From NCBI GenBank assembly GCA_002685455.1, contig NYXF01000083.1:1-15798 (forward strand): a stretch of DNA of 15,798 bases. The letters run 5' to 3'. Position numbers and translations under genes: made by a program. This DNA is from Porticoccus sp. GTDB lineage: Bacteria > Pseudomonadota > Gammaproteobacteria > Pseudomonadales > Porticoccaceae. Shown here piece after piece: positions 8,719 through 15,734 of the stretch. The stretch's first letter is position 1, and each line of letters starts with the position of its first letter. Under the pieces are notes generated by a model that made no database searches, had not been told where the DNA came from, and saw only the letters and a list, made by a program, of their open reading frames with translations.

Positions 8719-9987
8719 TTATGTATTCTCTAAAGCCTGATTGATATCTTTGATGATATCATCAACAAATTCTATGCCTACAGAAATACGAATCATTTCT
8801 CTACTAGTTCCAGCTGATTCAAGCTCATTGTCGTCTAGTTGCCGATGAGTAGTGCTTGCAGGGTGGCATGCTAGTGATTTAGCATCGCCTATATTTACTA
8901 ATCTCTTGATAAGCTTCAGGCTATCGATGAACTTAATACCAGCCTCTTCTCCACCCTTGATTCCAAAACTTAATATACCTGATGGTCTACCAGAGGTAAC
9001 TTTTTGAGCAAGTTGATAATATTTATTATCATTGAGGCCGGCATAGTTGACCCAGCTAACCAATTTATGTGTATTTAAATACTGAGCAACTCTGAGGGCA
9101 TTTTCAGTATGCCGCTCCATTCGTAAGGCAAGGGTTTCAAGACCTTGTAAAATTAAAAATGAATTGAATGGTGAAATTGTAGCTCCCATATTGCGCAGTG
9201 GAACTACTCGTGCACGACCGATAAATGCAGCCTCTCTCATAGCATCCGCATATATCACACCGTGGTAAGATGGATCTGGCTCATTAAATACAGGGAAACG
9301 TGGATGGTCTTTCCAGGGAAAATTACCAGAATCAACAATAATTCCACCCACTGATGTACCATGCCCACCAATATATTTTGTCAAAGAATGAATGATAATA
9401 TCCGCCCCTTGCTCAAACGGACGACAATAAATAGGTGTAGCAACAGTATTATCTACTATCACTGGAACTCCATGTTTATGGGCCATTTTCGATAAACTTT
9501 TTATGTCAACAATATTACCAGCAGGATTACCTATAGATTCACAAAAAACCGCTTTTGTATTTTCGTCTATCAAAGCCTCTAGCGCTTGAATATTGTCCCC
9601 TGATGCCATACGAACCGTAATCCCTTGATTTGGCAGAGAGTGCATAAAGAAATTATATGTACCGCCATAAAGTTGGCTCACACTAACAATATTATCTCCA
9701 CTGGAGGCAAGTGTCTGAATAGCCGCTGTAATAGCTGCCATGCCAGATGCCATAGCTAAAGAGCCAATACCTCCCTCTAGTGATGCCATCCGCTGCTCGA
9801 GTACATCAGTGGTTGGATTCATAATACGGGTATATATGTTACCTGGCTCTGCTAAATCAAAAAGGTCGGCTCCATGCTGAGTATCGCGAAAGCTATAAGA
9901 TGTAGTTTGGTAAATAGGTACGGCGACAGCTCGAGTTGTTGGGTCATCCTCAAAACCAGCATGAATCAATTTAGTCTCAATATCCAT
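8719..9987 (-). CDS. metY: O-acetylhomoserine sulfhydrylase (MetY-type, PLP-dependent)
   Basis: It makes homocysteine (or methionine from methanethiol) from O-acetylhomoserine and sulfide, the direct-sulfhydrylation route to methionine that E. coli lacks. The 422-residue protein is a full-length Cys/Met-metabolism PLP enzyme. The N-terminus has PIYQTTSYSF and NIYTRIMNPTTDVLEQR, the PLP-phosphate-binding SGMAAI lies near residue 81, DNTVATP is at 179-185, and the PLP lysine is Lys204 in HSLTKYIGGHGTS. Length and the GNIYTRIMNPTTDV form favour MetY over the shorter O-succinylhomoserine enzyme MetZ or cystathionine gamma-synthase. It should not be confused with the tRNA gene called metY in E. 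coli. The ATG at 9987 has AGGGG 5 bases upstream. No SAM riboswitch fits in the 62 bases upstream. Confidence 0.93.
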   Translation of the reverse strand: MDIETKLIHAGFEDDPTTRAVAVPIYQTTSYSFRDTQHGADLFDLAEPGNIYTRIMNPTTDVLEQRMASLEGGIGSLAMASGMAAITAAIQTLASSGDNIVSVSQLYGGTYNFFMHSLPNQGITVRMASGDNIQALEALIDENTKAVFCESIGNPAGNIVDIKSLSKMAHKHGVPVIVDNTVATPIYCRPFEQGADIIIHSLTKYIGGHGTSVGGIIVDSGNFPWKDHPRFPVFNEPDPSYHGVIYADAMREAAFIGRARVVPLRNMGATISPFNSFLILQGLETLALRMERHTENALRVAQYLNTHKLVSWVNYAGLNDNKYYQLAQKVTSGRPSGILSFGIKGGEEAGIKFIDSLKLIKRLVNIGDAKSLACHPASTTHRQLDDNELESAGTSREMIRISVGIEFVDDIIKDINQALENT

Positions 9988-10049
9988 AAAAGCCCCTGAG
10001 TAAATGATTTTTAATTCATTAAATTTAATTTAATTTTTCTTAGATCTCC

Positions 10050-10262
10050 CTAAAAAGTTCCTAGTTTCTTATGCTTTGAGCCTCTTCCTGATACTCTCTT
10101 TCTCCAGAGACGAAAACTAGATAGCTTCAAATGTGACCGCATTATTTTAATTACATCCTGTTCTGCCAAGCCTGTTATATCTTTTATATCATCAAAGGAA
10201 GTTTTATCACACCAAGCCATTTCGATGACCTCACTGACATTATATTGATTTTTTATTATGAT
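10050..10262 (-). CDS. DUF2805/TIGR03643-like small protein, no canonical start codon
   Basis: The frame from the stop at 10050-10052 reads EVIEMAWCDKTSFDDI, then DVIKIMRSHLK, then SSFRLWRKRVSGRGSKH. This is the pattern I know from the ~70-residue DUF2805/TIGR03643 family, whose function is unknown. The fold is probably a small helix-turn-helix-like basic protein. The family's first helix begins before the only in-frame ATG (10220, 56 residues). Upstream in frame are only ATA (10265), ATC (10262) and two more ATA codons before a stop. A strong AAGGAG lies 5 bases from the ATC, so I set the start there, giving 70 residues; the ATG at 10220, with GAGG 8 bases upstream, is the conservative alternative. 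It is 62 bases before the MetY-type gene. Either it uses a non-standard start or the start has mutated. Confidence 0.7.
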   Translation of the reverse strand: MIIKNQYNVSEVIEMAWCDKTSFDDIKDITGLAEQDVIKIMRSHLKLSSFRLWRKRVSGRGSKHKKLGTF

Positions 10263-10516
10263 TATTTCTCCTTATACAAAAATTGAAATCCACCATTTAT
10301 ATTAATAATATTTTTGGTCAAAGCCAAACGCTCAATCCTCAACACCTTAGGAAGATATTTTCTTTTACAAAGGGTATCTATAAAAATTCGATTACTGTAA
10401 ATCCCTAGAAATAAATTCAGCTTGTATTGGATTAAATAATCTATTGAGCACCCTGAAATCTTCGTAACTGTTGGAGTATTTGATAAATCAAGCCATGTCT
10501 CCTTTTCCATATCCAA
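10262..10516 (-). CDS. Doubtful small ORF overlapping the MBL-fold gene
   Basis: An 84-residue open frame starts inside the last 76 bases of the MBL-fold gene in another frame and fills the spacer before the DUF2805-like gene. I recognise no family. The part outside the overlap reads like an AT-rich, Ile/Asn/Lys-rich peptide (for example LTKNIININGGFQFLYKEK) with no signal peptide. The ATG at 10516 has no Shine-Dalgarno. The one point in its favour is that its TAA sits at the DUF2805-like start and its last codons hold that gene's AAGGAG, an arrangement typical of coupled genes. It may equally be chance. Confidence 0.25.
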   Translation of the reverse strand: MDMEKETWLDLSNTPTVTKISGCSIDYLIQYKLNLFLGIYSNRIFIDTLCKRKYLPKVLRIERLALTKNIININGGFQFLYKEK

Positions 10517-11811
10517 GCAACTATTTGACGTGAAAATAATCCTGAAATGCTTAAATAAATCTCTGCATTATAAAGAGAAGATAGTATCCTTATTTTTTTC
10601 CATTTCTTGGGTACATTGTCAAATCTTTCAGCAAATTTATATCTACCGGAAACACCTAATGTTTGAATACCAAAAGGTGTTTTGAATGCATGCCATAACG
10701 GTTGTGAAGCTATTGAAATGTCGAATTTTTTTGTGGCTGAAGCCCTAGTGAATGTATTCTTCGCAAAATCAACTTTCCATACCTCATTGCCCCAATCGAT
10801 AATTCGAAAAAAAACCGGATCTAATTTAATAAGCTTCCAGACTAAAGGGTTTGTCACTTTTTTCCAATCACAAGTGCGCTGTTCTATTTCCTTTTTAACT
10901 TCCTCTGTGGACACGATTGTATAATTATACGTATCTTTTTCATCTATAACTTCACTAGCAAAGAATTTTTGTCCATCTTCGTCAATCTTTGTACAGTTGA
11001 ATGGATATTCGTTAGTATCCTGCCATTCTAAGTAATCTCCTCCAATTGACTGAAAAACAAGCTGCAAACCGCTTTCTTGGAAGAGATTTTTTGCATCAAA
11101 AACCGTATTTGAGTAATTATTTATAAAGATGTTATCGCAGCGTGAAAATCTTACAAACGATGCGAATGGAATTGTAATTTTTGCGTTTAAGCTTTCATGA
11201 TGCTGTCTCATCTTATCTAAAATAGAAGTAGAATCTAGCTTCAGATCTGCTTCGACTCCATTTGAACCAGCAATTGAAAATTGATTGTACAACACCGTTG
11301 GTGTTCCAAATTTTTTTCTTATAATTTCTGTATCATGTTCATTAAGTTCAGTATCATTGATATTAAGTAGCCAAAAATTACTTTTGACGAAAACTGCAAG
11401 GCTAGAATCTAAATGTCTATGCGCATAACAAGCCAGCTTTACATTGGGAGTAATATCGATTTTATTTAGGTGAGGCATTGAAATAAAGCTCTTGTAGCCT
11501 AGCTTCTTAAGAGCCTTAAAAATTTTATTACTATTATTTTCTTGTAAATATATTTCTACGTCTTTTTTAAGAAATCCTGCAATCCATTTTAATGTAGGAA
11601 AATGAAGATGATCTGGGTGTTCATGGGAAATCCAAATGATGTCGACATCATTAATATCACATTTAATGGCCTCCAAGTCAGGCTTTGGTAGAAGCTCCCA
11701 TCCGTCGTTAAAGGCAGTCCCAAAAAACCAAGGATCAGTAAGAATCTTTTTACCATCTACTTCTATCAATATAGAAGCATGAGCAAGCAACTTAACTTTA
11801 GACGGACTCAT
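10441..11811 (-). CDS. Metallo-beta-lactamase-fold hydrolase of unknown substrate
   Basis: The first ~250 of 456 residues form an MBL-fold domain. HASILIEVDGKKILTDPWF (11-29) is the usual opening strand pair, and the metal-binding motif is HEHPDHLH, with His63, His65, Asp67 and His68 as predicted ligands. YAHRHLDSS (129-137) and NINDTEL (150-156) supply likely further ligands. This resembles the UlaG / CMP-Neu5Ac-hydroxylase-like branch rather than beta-lactamases or RNase Z. The C-terminal ~200 residues, rich in Trp, Phe and Lys, match no domain I recognise. There is no signal peptide, so it is probably cytoplasmic. The ribosome-binding site is poor (GAGG 12 bases from the ATG). It heads the accessory block, 329 bases after tRNA-Leu. 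The fold call is firm; the reaction cannot be stated. Confidence 0.85.
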   Translation of the reverse strand: MSPSKVKLLAHASILIEVDGKKILTDPWFFGTAFNDGWELLPKPDLEAIKCDINDVDIIWISHEHPDHLHFPTLKWIAGFLKKDVEIYLQENNSNKIFKALKKLGYKSFISMPHLNKIDITPNVKLACYAHRHLDSSLAVFVKSNFWLLNINDTELNEHDTEIIRKKFGTPTVLYNQFSIAGSNGVEADLKLDSTSILDKMRQHHESLNAKITIPFASFVRFSRCDNIFINNYSNTVFDAKNLFQESGLQLVFQSIGGDYLEWQDTNEYPFNCTKIDEDGQKFFASEVIDEKDTYNYTIVSTEEVKKEIEQRTCDWKKVTNPLVWKLIKLDPVFFRIIDWGNEVWKVDFAKNTFTRASATKKFDISIASQPLWHAFKTPFGIQTLGVSGRYKFAERFDNVPKKWKKIRILSSLYNAEIYLSISGLFSRQIVAWIWKRRHGLIYQILQQLRRFQGAQ

Positions 11812-12140
11812 TTTGCTTATTAAACCTCAAAAAATTAAAATAGATTTTTCATATTGAAATAATACTATTTTGTGGGTGAGAGCGCACTTGTAATATTTAG
11901 TAAACTGATATGACACTTATTGTTATCACATGGCCCCCAGAGTGCCGGGATATTTTCGGGCATTTTTATATTTGTTGGTTTTTCAAATTCAGCTTTTAAA
12001 TGATTAGGGGGGTACTATTATATGTAGCCACTAAAAATAGCTCCCCCGTGGGGTTGATTTAGTCTACGTTTAGATATTTTTATATTGATACTGTCTGAAA
12101 CATAACGAGGATAAGGGTTTAGAGAGGTATAAAAATAGAA
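11812..12140 (-). other. Intergenic spacer between tRNA-Leu and the MBL-fold gene
   Basis: These 329 bases hold no convincing gene. The spacer is AT-rich apart from two GC-rich patches, at about 11931-11963 and 12007-12053; the second forms the hairpins listed separately. A 32-codon frame starts at 11963 (MPENIPALWGPC...) without a ribosome-binding site. No clear sigma70 promoter for the MBL-fold gene and no classic hairpin-plus-U-run terminator for tRNA-Leu were found on the minus strand. Confidence 0.6.
12008..12053 (-). other. GC-rich hairpin with an alternative pairing
   Basis: On the minus strand GGGGG-AG-CTATT pairs with AATAG-TA-CCCCC: two 5-bp helices around a two-base step containing one G-U wobble. 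The same G-run can instead pair with the CCCC just upstream of it (12050-12053), across a 3-base loop. The two structures exclude each other. The 3' side is followed by TAATCATTT, not a U-run, so it is not a standard terminator. It lies about 200 bases before the MBL-fold start. Confidence 0.5.
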
Positions 12141-12225
12141 TGGTGCCCAAGGCCGGACTTGAACCGGCACGACTTTCGCCACTACCCCCTCAAGATAGCG
12201 TGTCTACCAATTCCACCACTTGGGC
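12141..12225 (-). tRNA. tRNA-Leu (GAG), 85 nt, CCA encoded
   Basis: The acceptor stem GCCCAAG/CTTGGGC is perfect, with A73 and an encoded CCA. The anticodon stem is CTATC/GGTAG with loop TTGAGGG, giving anticodon GAG. A class II variable arm (GGC-GAAA-GTC) is present, and the T-arm is GCCGG/CCGGC around TTCAAGT. The body TGGTGGAATTGGTAGACACGC is the familiar bacterial tRNA-Leu D-arm. It lies 12 bases after the secG stop, matching the secG-leuU order of E. coli, so it is probably cut from the secG transcript. Confidence 0.97.
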
Positions 12226-12237
12226 AATTCATTGATA

Positions 12238-12579
12238 TCATTCTGGTAGGTCAGAGGATTCTTGAGAAATATCAATTTCTGGAAGATCTGTTTCTATCGA
12301 CTCCTCGATGGCCTCTAGACTGGGCAGAATCTCGTCTGTAACAGCTATACGGTCTTTGGCTATCACTGCCAATCCGAAGCTTGTGATGAAGAATACTGTT
12401 GCAAGAATTGCTGTTACTTTGCTAAAAAAATTCCAACTACCAACACTCCCAAGCATAGTCTGTGAGGCACCAGATCCGAATGATGCGCCTGCTTCCGCAC
12501 CTTTACCTTGTTGCAGTAAAATCATACCGATGATTGCAATACCGGTAAGTATGTGTACGATTAATGTAAATTTTTCCAT
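12238..12579 (-). CDS. secG: Preprotein translocase subunit SecG
   Basis: SecG is the small inner-membrane subunit of SecYEG that assists SecA-driven export. The 113-residue product has two predicted membrane helices, at about residues 4-22 and 54-74. They flank the conserved loop LLQQGKGAEAGASFGSGAS (21-39) and the SWNFFSK segment near residue 48. The C-terminal tail after residue 75 is strongly acidic (Glu/Asp-rich) and shows little conservation, as is usual. The start is ATG at 12579, with only a weak AAAGA upstream. It follows tpiA by 31 bases and precedes tRNA-Leu by 12, the standard gammaproteobacterial neighbourhood. Length agrees with E. coli SecG (110). Confidence 0.95.
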   Translation of the reverse strand: MEKFTLIVHILTGIAIIGMILLQQGKGAEAGASFGSGASQTMLGSVGSWNFFSKVTAILATVFFITSFGLAVIAKDRIAVTDEILPSLEAIEESIETDLPEIDISQESSDLPE

Positions 12580-12610
12580 TTTCTTTTAACCAAATTATTA
12601 AATTAATTAT

Positions 12611-13339
12611 TTATGCTAGCTTACATATTTGAGCAAACAGCTCAGCATCTAAGGACGCTCCGCCTATCAGTAGTCCATCTACTTCTGATTCTTTAAGAAG
12701 ATCTCCGGCATTTCTAGAAGTGACACTGCCGCCATAGAGAATTCTTGCTTCTATTTCGTAAGAATGTAGTTTACTTCTAATATATTGATGCACGTTCTTT
12801 ATTTGATCAAGACCTGCGGGACTTCCCGATCCTATGGCCCAAACAGGCTCATAAGCTATAAGCATAGCTGATGGTAAATTTTTCTCGCTATATTTTAATA
12901 CAGCCTCTATTTGTGAACTAATAGTATCAATAGTTTGATTTTTCTCTCGTTGTTCGAGTGTTTCACCTAAACACAGAATTGGGTTCAATCCAACTCTATT
13001 TGACTGATAGAACTTACTTGCAACCTGAGAGTTATCTTCGCCAAAGAGATGTCTTCTTTCAGAGTGCCCCACGAGGCAGTATTCACAACCTATATCTTTA
13101 AGCATCACAGATGAGATTTCACCAGTATATGCTCCAGAATCATACTCAGATATATTCTGCCCTCCCACTTTAATGGCTGTATCTGAAAAAGCTTGAACTA
13201 GACTATTTATCAATACATAAGGAGGAAAAATTACAACATCTGCATCACAATGCAAATCAAACATTTGTGTGGCTAAGTCTGACACACTTTTTTTGTTGCC
13301 ATTCATTTTCCAATTTGCAGCTATAAGGGGGCGATACAT
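12611..13339 (-). CDS. tpiA: Triosephosphate isomerase
   Basis: TpiA interconverts dihydroxyacetone phosphate and glyceraldehyde 3-phosphate in glycolysis and gluconeogenesis. The 242-residue TIM barrel has all catalytic residues: Lys11 in ANWKMNG, His92 in VGHSERRH and Glu164 in AYEPVWAIG. The phosphate-binding YGGSVTSRNA and LLIGGASL follow near the C-terminus. It is slightly shorter than the E. coli enzyme (255) but complete. The ATG at 13339 gives the conserved N-terminus, although no clear Shine-Dalgarno precedes it. A 119-base gap from glmM with a plausible promoter suggests it can be transcribed independently, probably onward through secG and tRNA-Leu. Its place between glmM and secG is common in gammaproteobacteria other than the enterics. 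Confidence 0.97.
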   Translation of the reverse strand: MYRPLIAANWKMNGNKKSVSDLATQMFDLHCDADVVIFPPYVLINSLVQAFSDTAIKVGGQNISEYDSGAYTGEISSVMLKDIGCEYCLVGHSERRHLFGEDNSQVASKFYQSNRVGLNPILCLGETLEQREKNQTIDTISSQIEAVLKYSEKNLPSAMLIAYEPVWAIGSGSPAGLDQIKNVHQYIRSKLHSYEIEARILYGGSVTSRNAGDLLKESEVDGLLIGGASLDAELFAQICKLA

Positions 13340-13372
13340 ATTAAATGATTACTCTATCCCTAAGAAGGCGCA

Positions 13373-13401
13373 ATCTTATCTGAGATGCTATTATTATTCA
13401 A
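13373..13401 (-). promoter_or_regulatory. Putative sigma70 promoter for tpiA-secG-tRNA-Leu
   Basis: In the glmM-tpiA gap TTGAAT (13396-13401) and TAAGAT (13373-13378) are separated by 17 bp on the minus strand, 4 of 6 matches in each hexamer. The start would fall near 13367, about 28 bases before the tpiA ATG. Such matches are not rare in AT-rich DNA, so this is only plausible. Confidence 0.4.
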
Positions 13402-13458
13402 CTAGAGTAAATTAAGCAATCATCTTTGAAGTCTGTCTTAGTTAATAGAAAATCATTA

Positions 13459-14814
13459 TTATTTAGAGGTTTTTCCAGCTTCTGCTGCAACAACTTTTGC
13501 TACTCTGTTCACAATCTTATCGACCATCTCTGGATCGCTCGCTTCAACCATTACTCTCACGAGCGGTTCGGTTCCAGAAGGTCGAATTAATATCCTACCG
13601 GTGTTTTGAAGGTCTGTTTCAGCTTTATCAATTGCTTCAATAATTAGCGGATGATTTGTTATATTAAAATCATCCTCAATGGGAACGTTAAGCACAGCTT
13701 GAGGATATTTCTGCATCTCCTTTTTTAATGTATTTAGTGGTACAGATGTATCTCTCATTGCATATAAAACTTGCAATGCAGCAACAATAGCATCTCCGGT
13801 GGTGGTAAGATCACTACATATAATATGTCCCGAACTTTCTCCTCCTAGTTGCCAGCCCCTATCTCGTAATGCTTCAATAACATAACGATCACCAACCTTT
13901 GTTCGCAAAAATGGAATACCCAATTCACTGAGAGAATTTTCCATACCTAAATTGCTCATTAGTGTCCCAGCAACTCCGCTACATCCACCATTCTGGTGTC
14001 TATATTTGGCGATAACAAATATAAGCTCATCCCCGTCTACCAGCGATCCTTTATGGTCAACGAACATTACCCGGTCGCCATCGCCATCGAAAGCTATTCC
14101 CATATCAGCATTTTCTTTTAAGACTGCGTCTTGAAGTATAGCTGGTTGCGTAGATCCGCAACTTTCGTTGATATTAAAACCGTCAGGTTTAACAGCTAGC
14201 TCGACGACGGCTGCCCCCAGCTCCCTCAGAACCATAGGTGCTGTGTGATATGTTGCCCCATTAGCACAATCGACGACAATCTTGAGACCATTTAAGTTAC
14301 CACCAGGCGGAAGTGTTCCCTTACAAAACTCAATATATCGACCCGCAGCATCCTCTACTCTGAACGCTTTACCTAATTTCGATGGATTTTCTGTTACAAG
14401 AGGTTTATCAAGATAAGACTCTATGGCTTCCTGAACTGTATCGGGTAACTTAAACCCATCAGCACCAAAAAATTTAACGCCGTTATCATAAAAAGGGTTA
14501 TGTGAGGCACTAATTACAATACCTGCTTGAGCTCGAAAAGTTCTAGTTAAATACGCAATAGCTGGTGTTGGCATAGGGCCTAAAAGAGCAACATCAACTC
14601 CTGCTGCAATAAGTCCGGCCTGAATTGCTGATTCGAACATATATCCTGATACACGGGTATCTTTACCCACTATAATGAGTTTTCGACCTTCACTTTTTTC
14701 ACTAAAAACTTTGCCAGATGCCCATCCAAGCTTTAACATGAAATCTGCTGTTATAGGATTTACTCCTACTCTACCCCTGATACCATCTGTACCGAAGAAT
14801 TTTTTCTGTGCCAT
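13459..14814 (-). CDS. glmM: Phosphoglucosamine mutase
   Basis: GlmM converts glucosamine-6-phosphate to glucosamine-1-phosphate, the step before UDP-GlcNAc for peptidoglycan and LPS. The 451-residue product starts with [14 protein letters not shown]. Its active-site loop is [16 protein letters not shown], with Ser104 as the predicted phosphoserine. The Mg-binding DGDGDR lies at 243-248, the sugar-binding GGESSGH follows, and the C-terminal phosphate-binding [14 protein letters not shown] completes the four alpha-phosphohexomutase domains. Length is normal (E. coli 445). The ATG at 14814 has GAG 7 bases upstream. It lies 11 bases after folP, the standard folP-glmM pair, and so is surely cotranscribed with it; any control at the folP leader would also shape glmM mRNA supply. 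Confidence 0.97.
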   Translation of the reverse strand: MAQKKFFGTDGIRGRVGVNPITADFMLKLGWASGKVFSEKSEGRKLIIVGKDTRVSGYMFESAIQAGLIAAGVDVALLGPMPTPAIAYLTRTFRAQAGIVISASHNPFYDNGVKFFGADGFKLPDTVQEAIESYLDKPLVTENPSKLGKAFRVEDAAGRYIEFCKGTLPPGGNLNGLKIVVDCANGATYHTAPMVLRELGAAVVELAVKPDGFNINESCGSTQPAILQDAVLKENADMGIAFDGDGDRVMFVDHKGSLVDGDELIFVIAKYRHQNGGCSGVAGTLMSNLGMENSLSELGIPFLRTKVGDRYVIEALRDRGWQLGGESSGHIICSDLTTTGDAIVAALQVLYAMRDTSVPLNTLKKEMQKYPQAVLNVPIEDDFNITNHPLIIEAIDKAETDLQNTGRILIRPSGTEPLVRVMVEASDPEMVDKIVNRVAKVVAAEAGKTSK

Positions 14815-14825
14815 TTAATATCTCT

Positions 14826-15659
14826 TTATTCTGTTGCGCTCATAATTTTCAATACGTCAGCTGTAGCACTTACATCATGCACTCGAAGTATTTGAGCTCC
14901 TTTTTGTACTGCCAGCATCGCCATAGCTATACTTCCAAATAATCTGTCATCTGTAGCTTTATTCAAAATTGAGCCTATCATAGATTTTCTAGATAAGCCT
15001 ACAACTATAGGGAAACCTAAAGCACTTAATTTAGTTAAATTTCGAAATATCATTAAATTATGCTCAAGATTTTTTCCAAAACCAAATCCAGGATCTATGA
15101 GTATTTTATTTCTTTGAATTCCTGCTGACTCACAGACACTTATGCGATCTAATAAAAATCCACTTACTTCAGCTACAACATCAATATAACTTGGTTTAAG
15201 CTGCATATTTTTGGGTTCTCCAGACATATGCATGAGACAAACATTGAGACCCGATTTAGCAACTGCCTCGACAGCTCCTAGCCTAGTGAGAGCTCTGACA
15301 TCATTAATCATATCTGCTCCAGCATTTGCTGATTCGTTTATGACTTCTGGGCAGCTTGTATCCACCGAAACTATAGCACCAAAACGATCGACTATAGTTT
15401 CAACTACAGGCACTACTCTATCTAATTCTTCTTGAATAGGAACAGGTATAGCACCGGGTCTGGTTGATTCTCCACCTACATCTATGATATCGGCCCCGCT
15501 CTTGATAAGCTCATCGACTTTTTTCAATACCAAATCAAGCTCAATATCATTATTTTTACCGTAAAATAACCCACCATCGTAAAAAGAATCAGGTGTAACG
15601 TTTAAAATTGCCATTATATAAGGTTTGCGAAATTCGGAGTGAAAAGTACTGATTTTCAT
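14826..15659 (-). CDS. folP: Dihydropteroate synthase
   Basis: FolP joins p-aminobenzoate to the pterin pyrophosphate to make dihydropteroate in folate synthesis and is the target of sulfonamides. The 277-residue TIM barrel has the family motifs in order: IMAILNVTPDSFYDGG (15-30), GGESTRPGA (62-70), DMINDVRAL (116-124), LIDPGFGFGK (187-196), GLSRKS (221-226) and RVHDV (259-263). The pABA-loop STRPGA is unaltered. The ATG at 15659 leaves 15 residues before the conserved Met-Ala-Ile-Leu, as in E. coli FolP. No Shine-Dalgarno precedes it; instead this ATG is the last of seven identical ATGs in an 11-bp tandem repeat, the main oddity of the window. glmM follows after 11 bases. Confidence 0.97.
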   Translation of the reverse strand: MKISTFHSEFRKPYIMAILNVTPDSFYDGGLFYGKNNDIELDLVLKKVDELIKSGADIIDVGGESTRPGAIPVPIQEELDRVVPVVETIVDRFGAIVSVDTSCPEVINESANAGADMINDVRALTRLGAVEAVAKSGLNVCLMHMSGEPKNMQLKPSYIDVVAEVSGFLLDRISVCESAGIQRNKILIDPGFGFGKNLEHNLMIFRNLTKLSALGFPIVVGLSRKSMIGSILNKATDDRLFGSIAMAMLAVQKGAQILRVHDVSATADVLKIMSATE

Positions 15660-15728
15660 TAAATTTTCATTAAATTTTCATTAAATTTTCATTAAATTTT
15701 CATTAAATTTTCATTAAATTTTCATTAA
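15652..15728 (-). repeat. Seven perfect tandem copies of an 11-bp unit ending in the folP start
   Basis: On the coding (minus) strand TTAATGAAAAT is repeated seven times without a mismatch, and an eighth partial match degrades at 15729-15732. ATGs occur at 15725, 15714, 15703, 15692, 15681, 15670 and 15659; the last is the folP start. Each of the first six reads ATG AAA ATT TAA, a Met-Lys-Ile-stop ORF whose stop overlaps the next start as TAATG. The seventh reads ATG AAA ATC and continues into folP. Because folP begins in the last copy, copy-number changes would leave the protein intact. The array also phases A4T3 tracts every 11 bp. Perfect identity suggests recent expansion by strand slippage. 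Confidence 0.97.
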
Positions 15729-15734
15729 ATTATA

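Noticed and set aside
9988..10049. SAM riboswitch or MetJ-type site upstream of the MetY-type gene
   Set aside because: The spacer is only 62 bases of nearly pure A/T with no P1-P4-like helices or MET-box repeats that I can see.
11865..11963. 32-codon minus-strand frame beginning MPENIPALWGPC
   Set aside because: It reads rather protein-like but is very short, lacks a ribosome-binding site, and I recognise no family. It may be a gene remnant, but I cannot support that.
11941..11975. Plus-strand terminator-like hairpin followed by a T-run (TGCC...GGCA then TTTTT)
   Set aside because: The stem is only about 4 bp and no plus-strand gene exists for it to serve.
7830..12140. Integrated island with attachment-site repeats of the tRNA-Leu 3' end
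   Set aside because: I found no second copy of the tRNA-Leu 3' end near the far side of the block and no integrase or transposase.
15652..15728. CRISPR-like or replication iteron array
   Set aside because: The units are directly abutting 11-mers without spacers and coincide with a start codon, so CRISPR is excluded. Iterons were not supported by any rep gene or DnaA box nearby.
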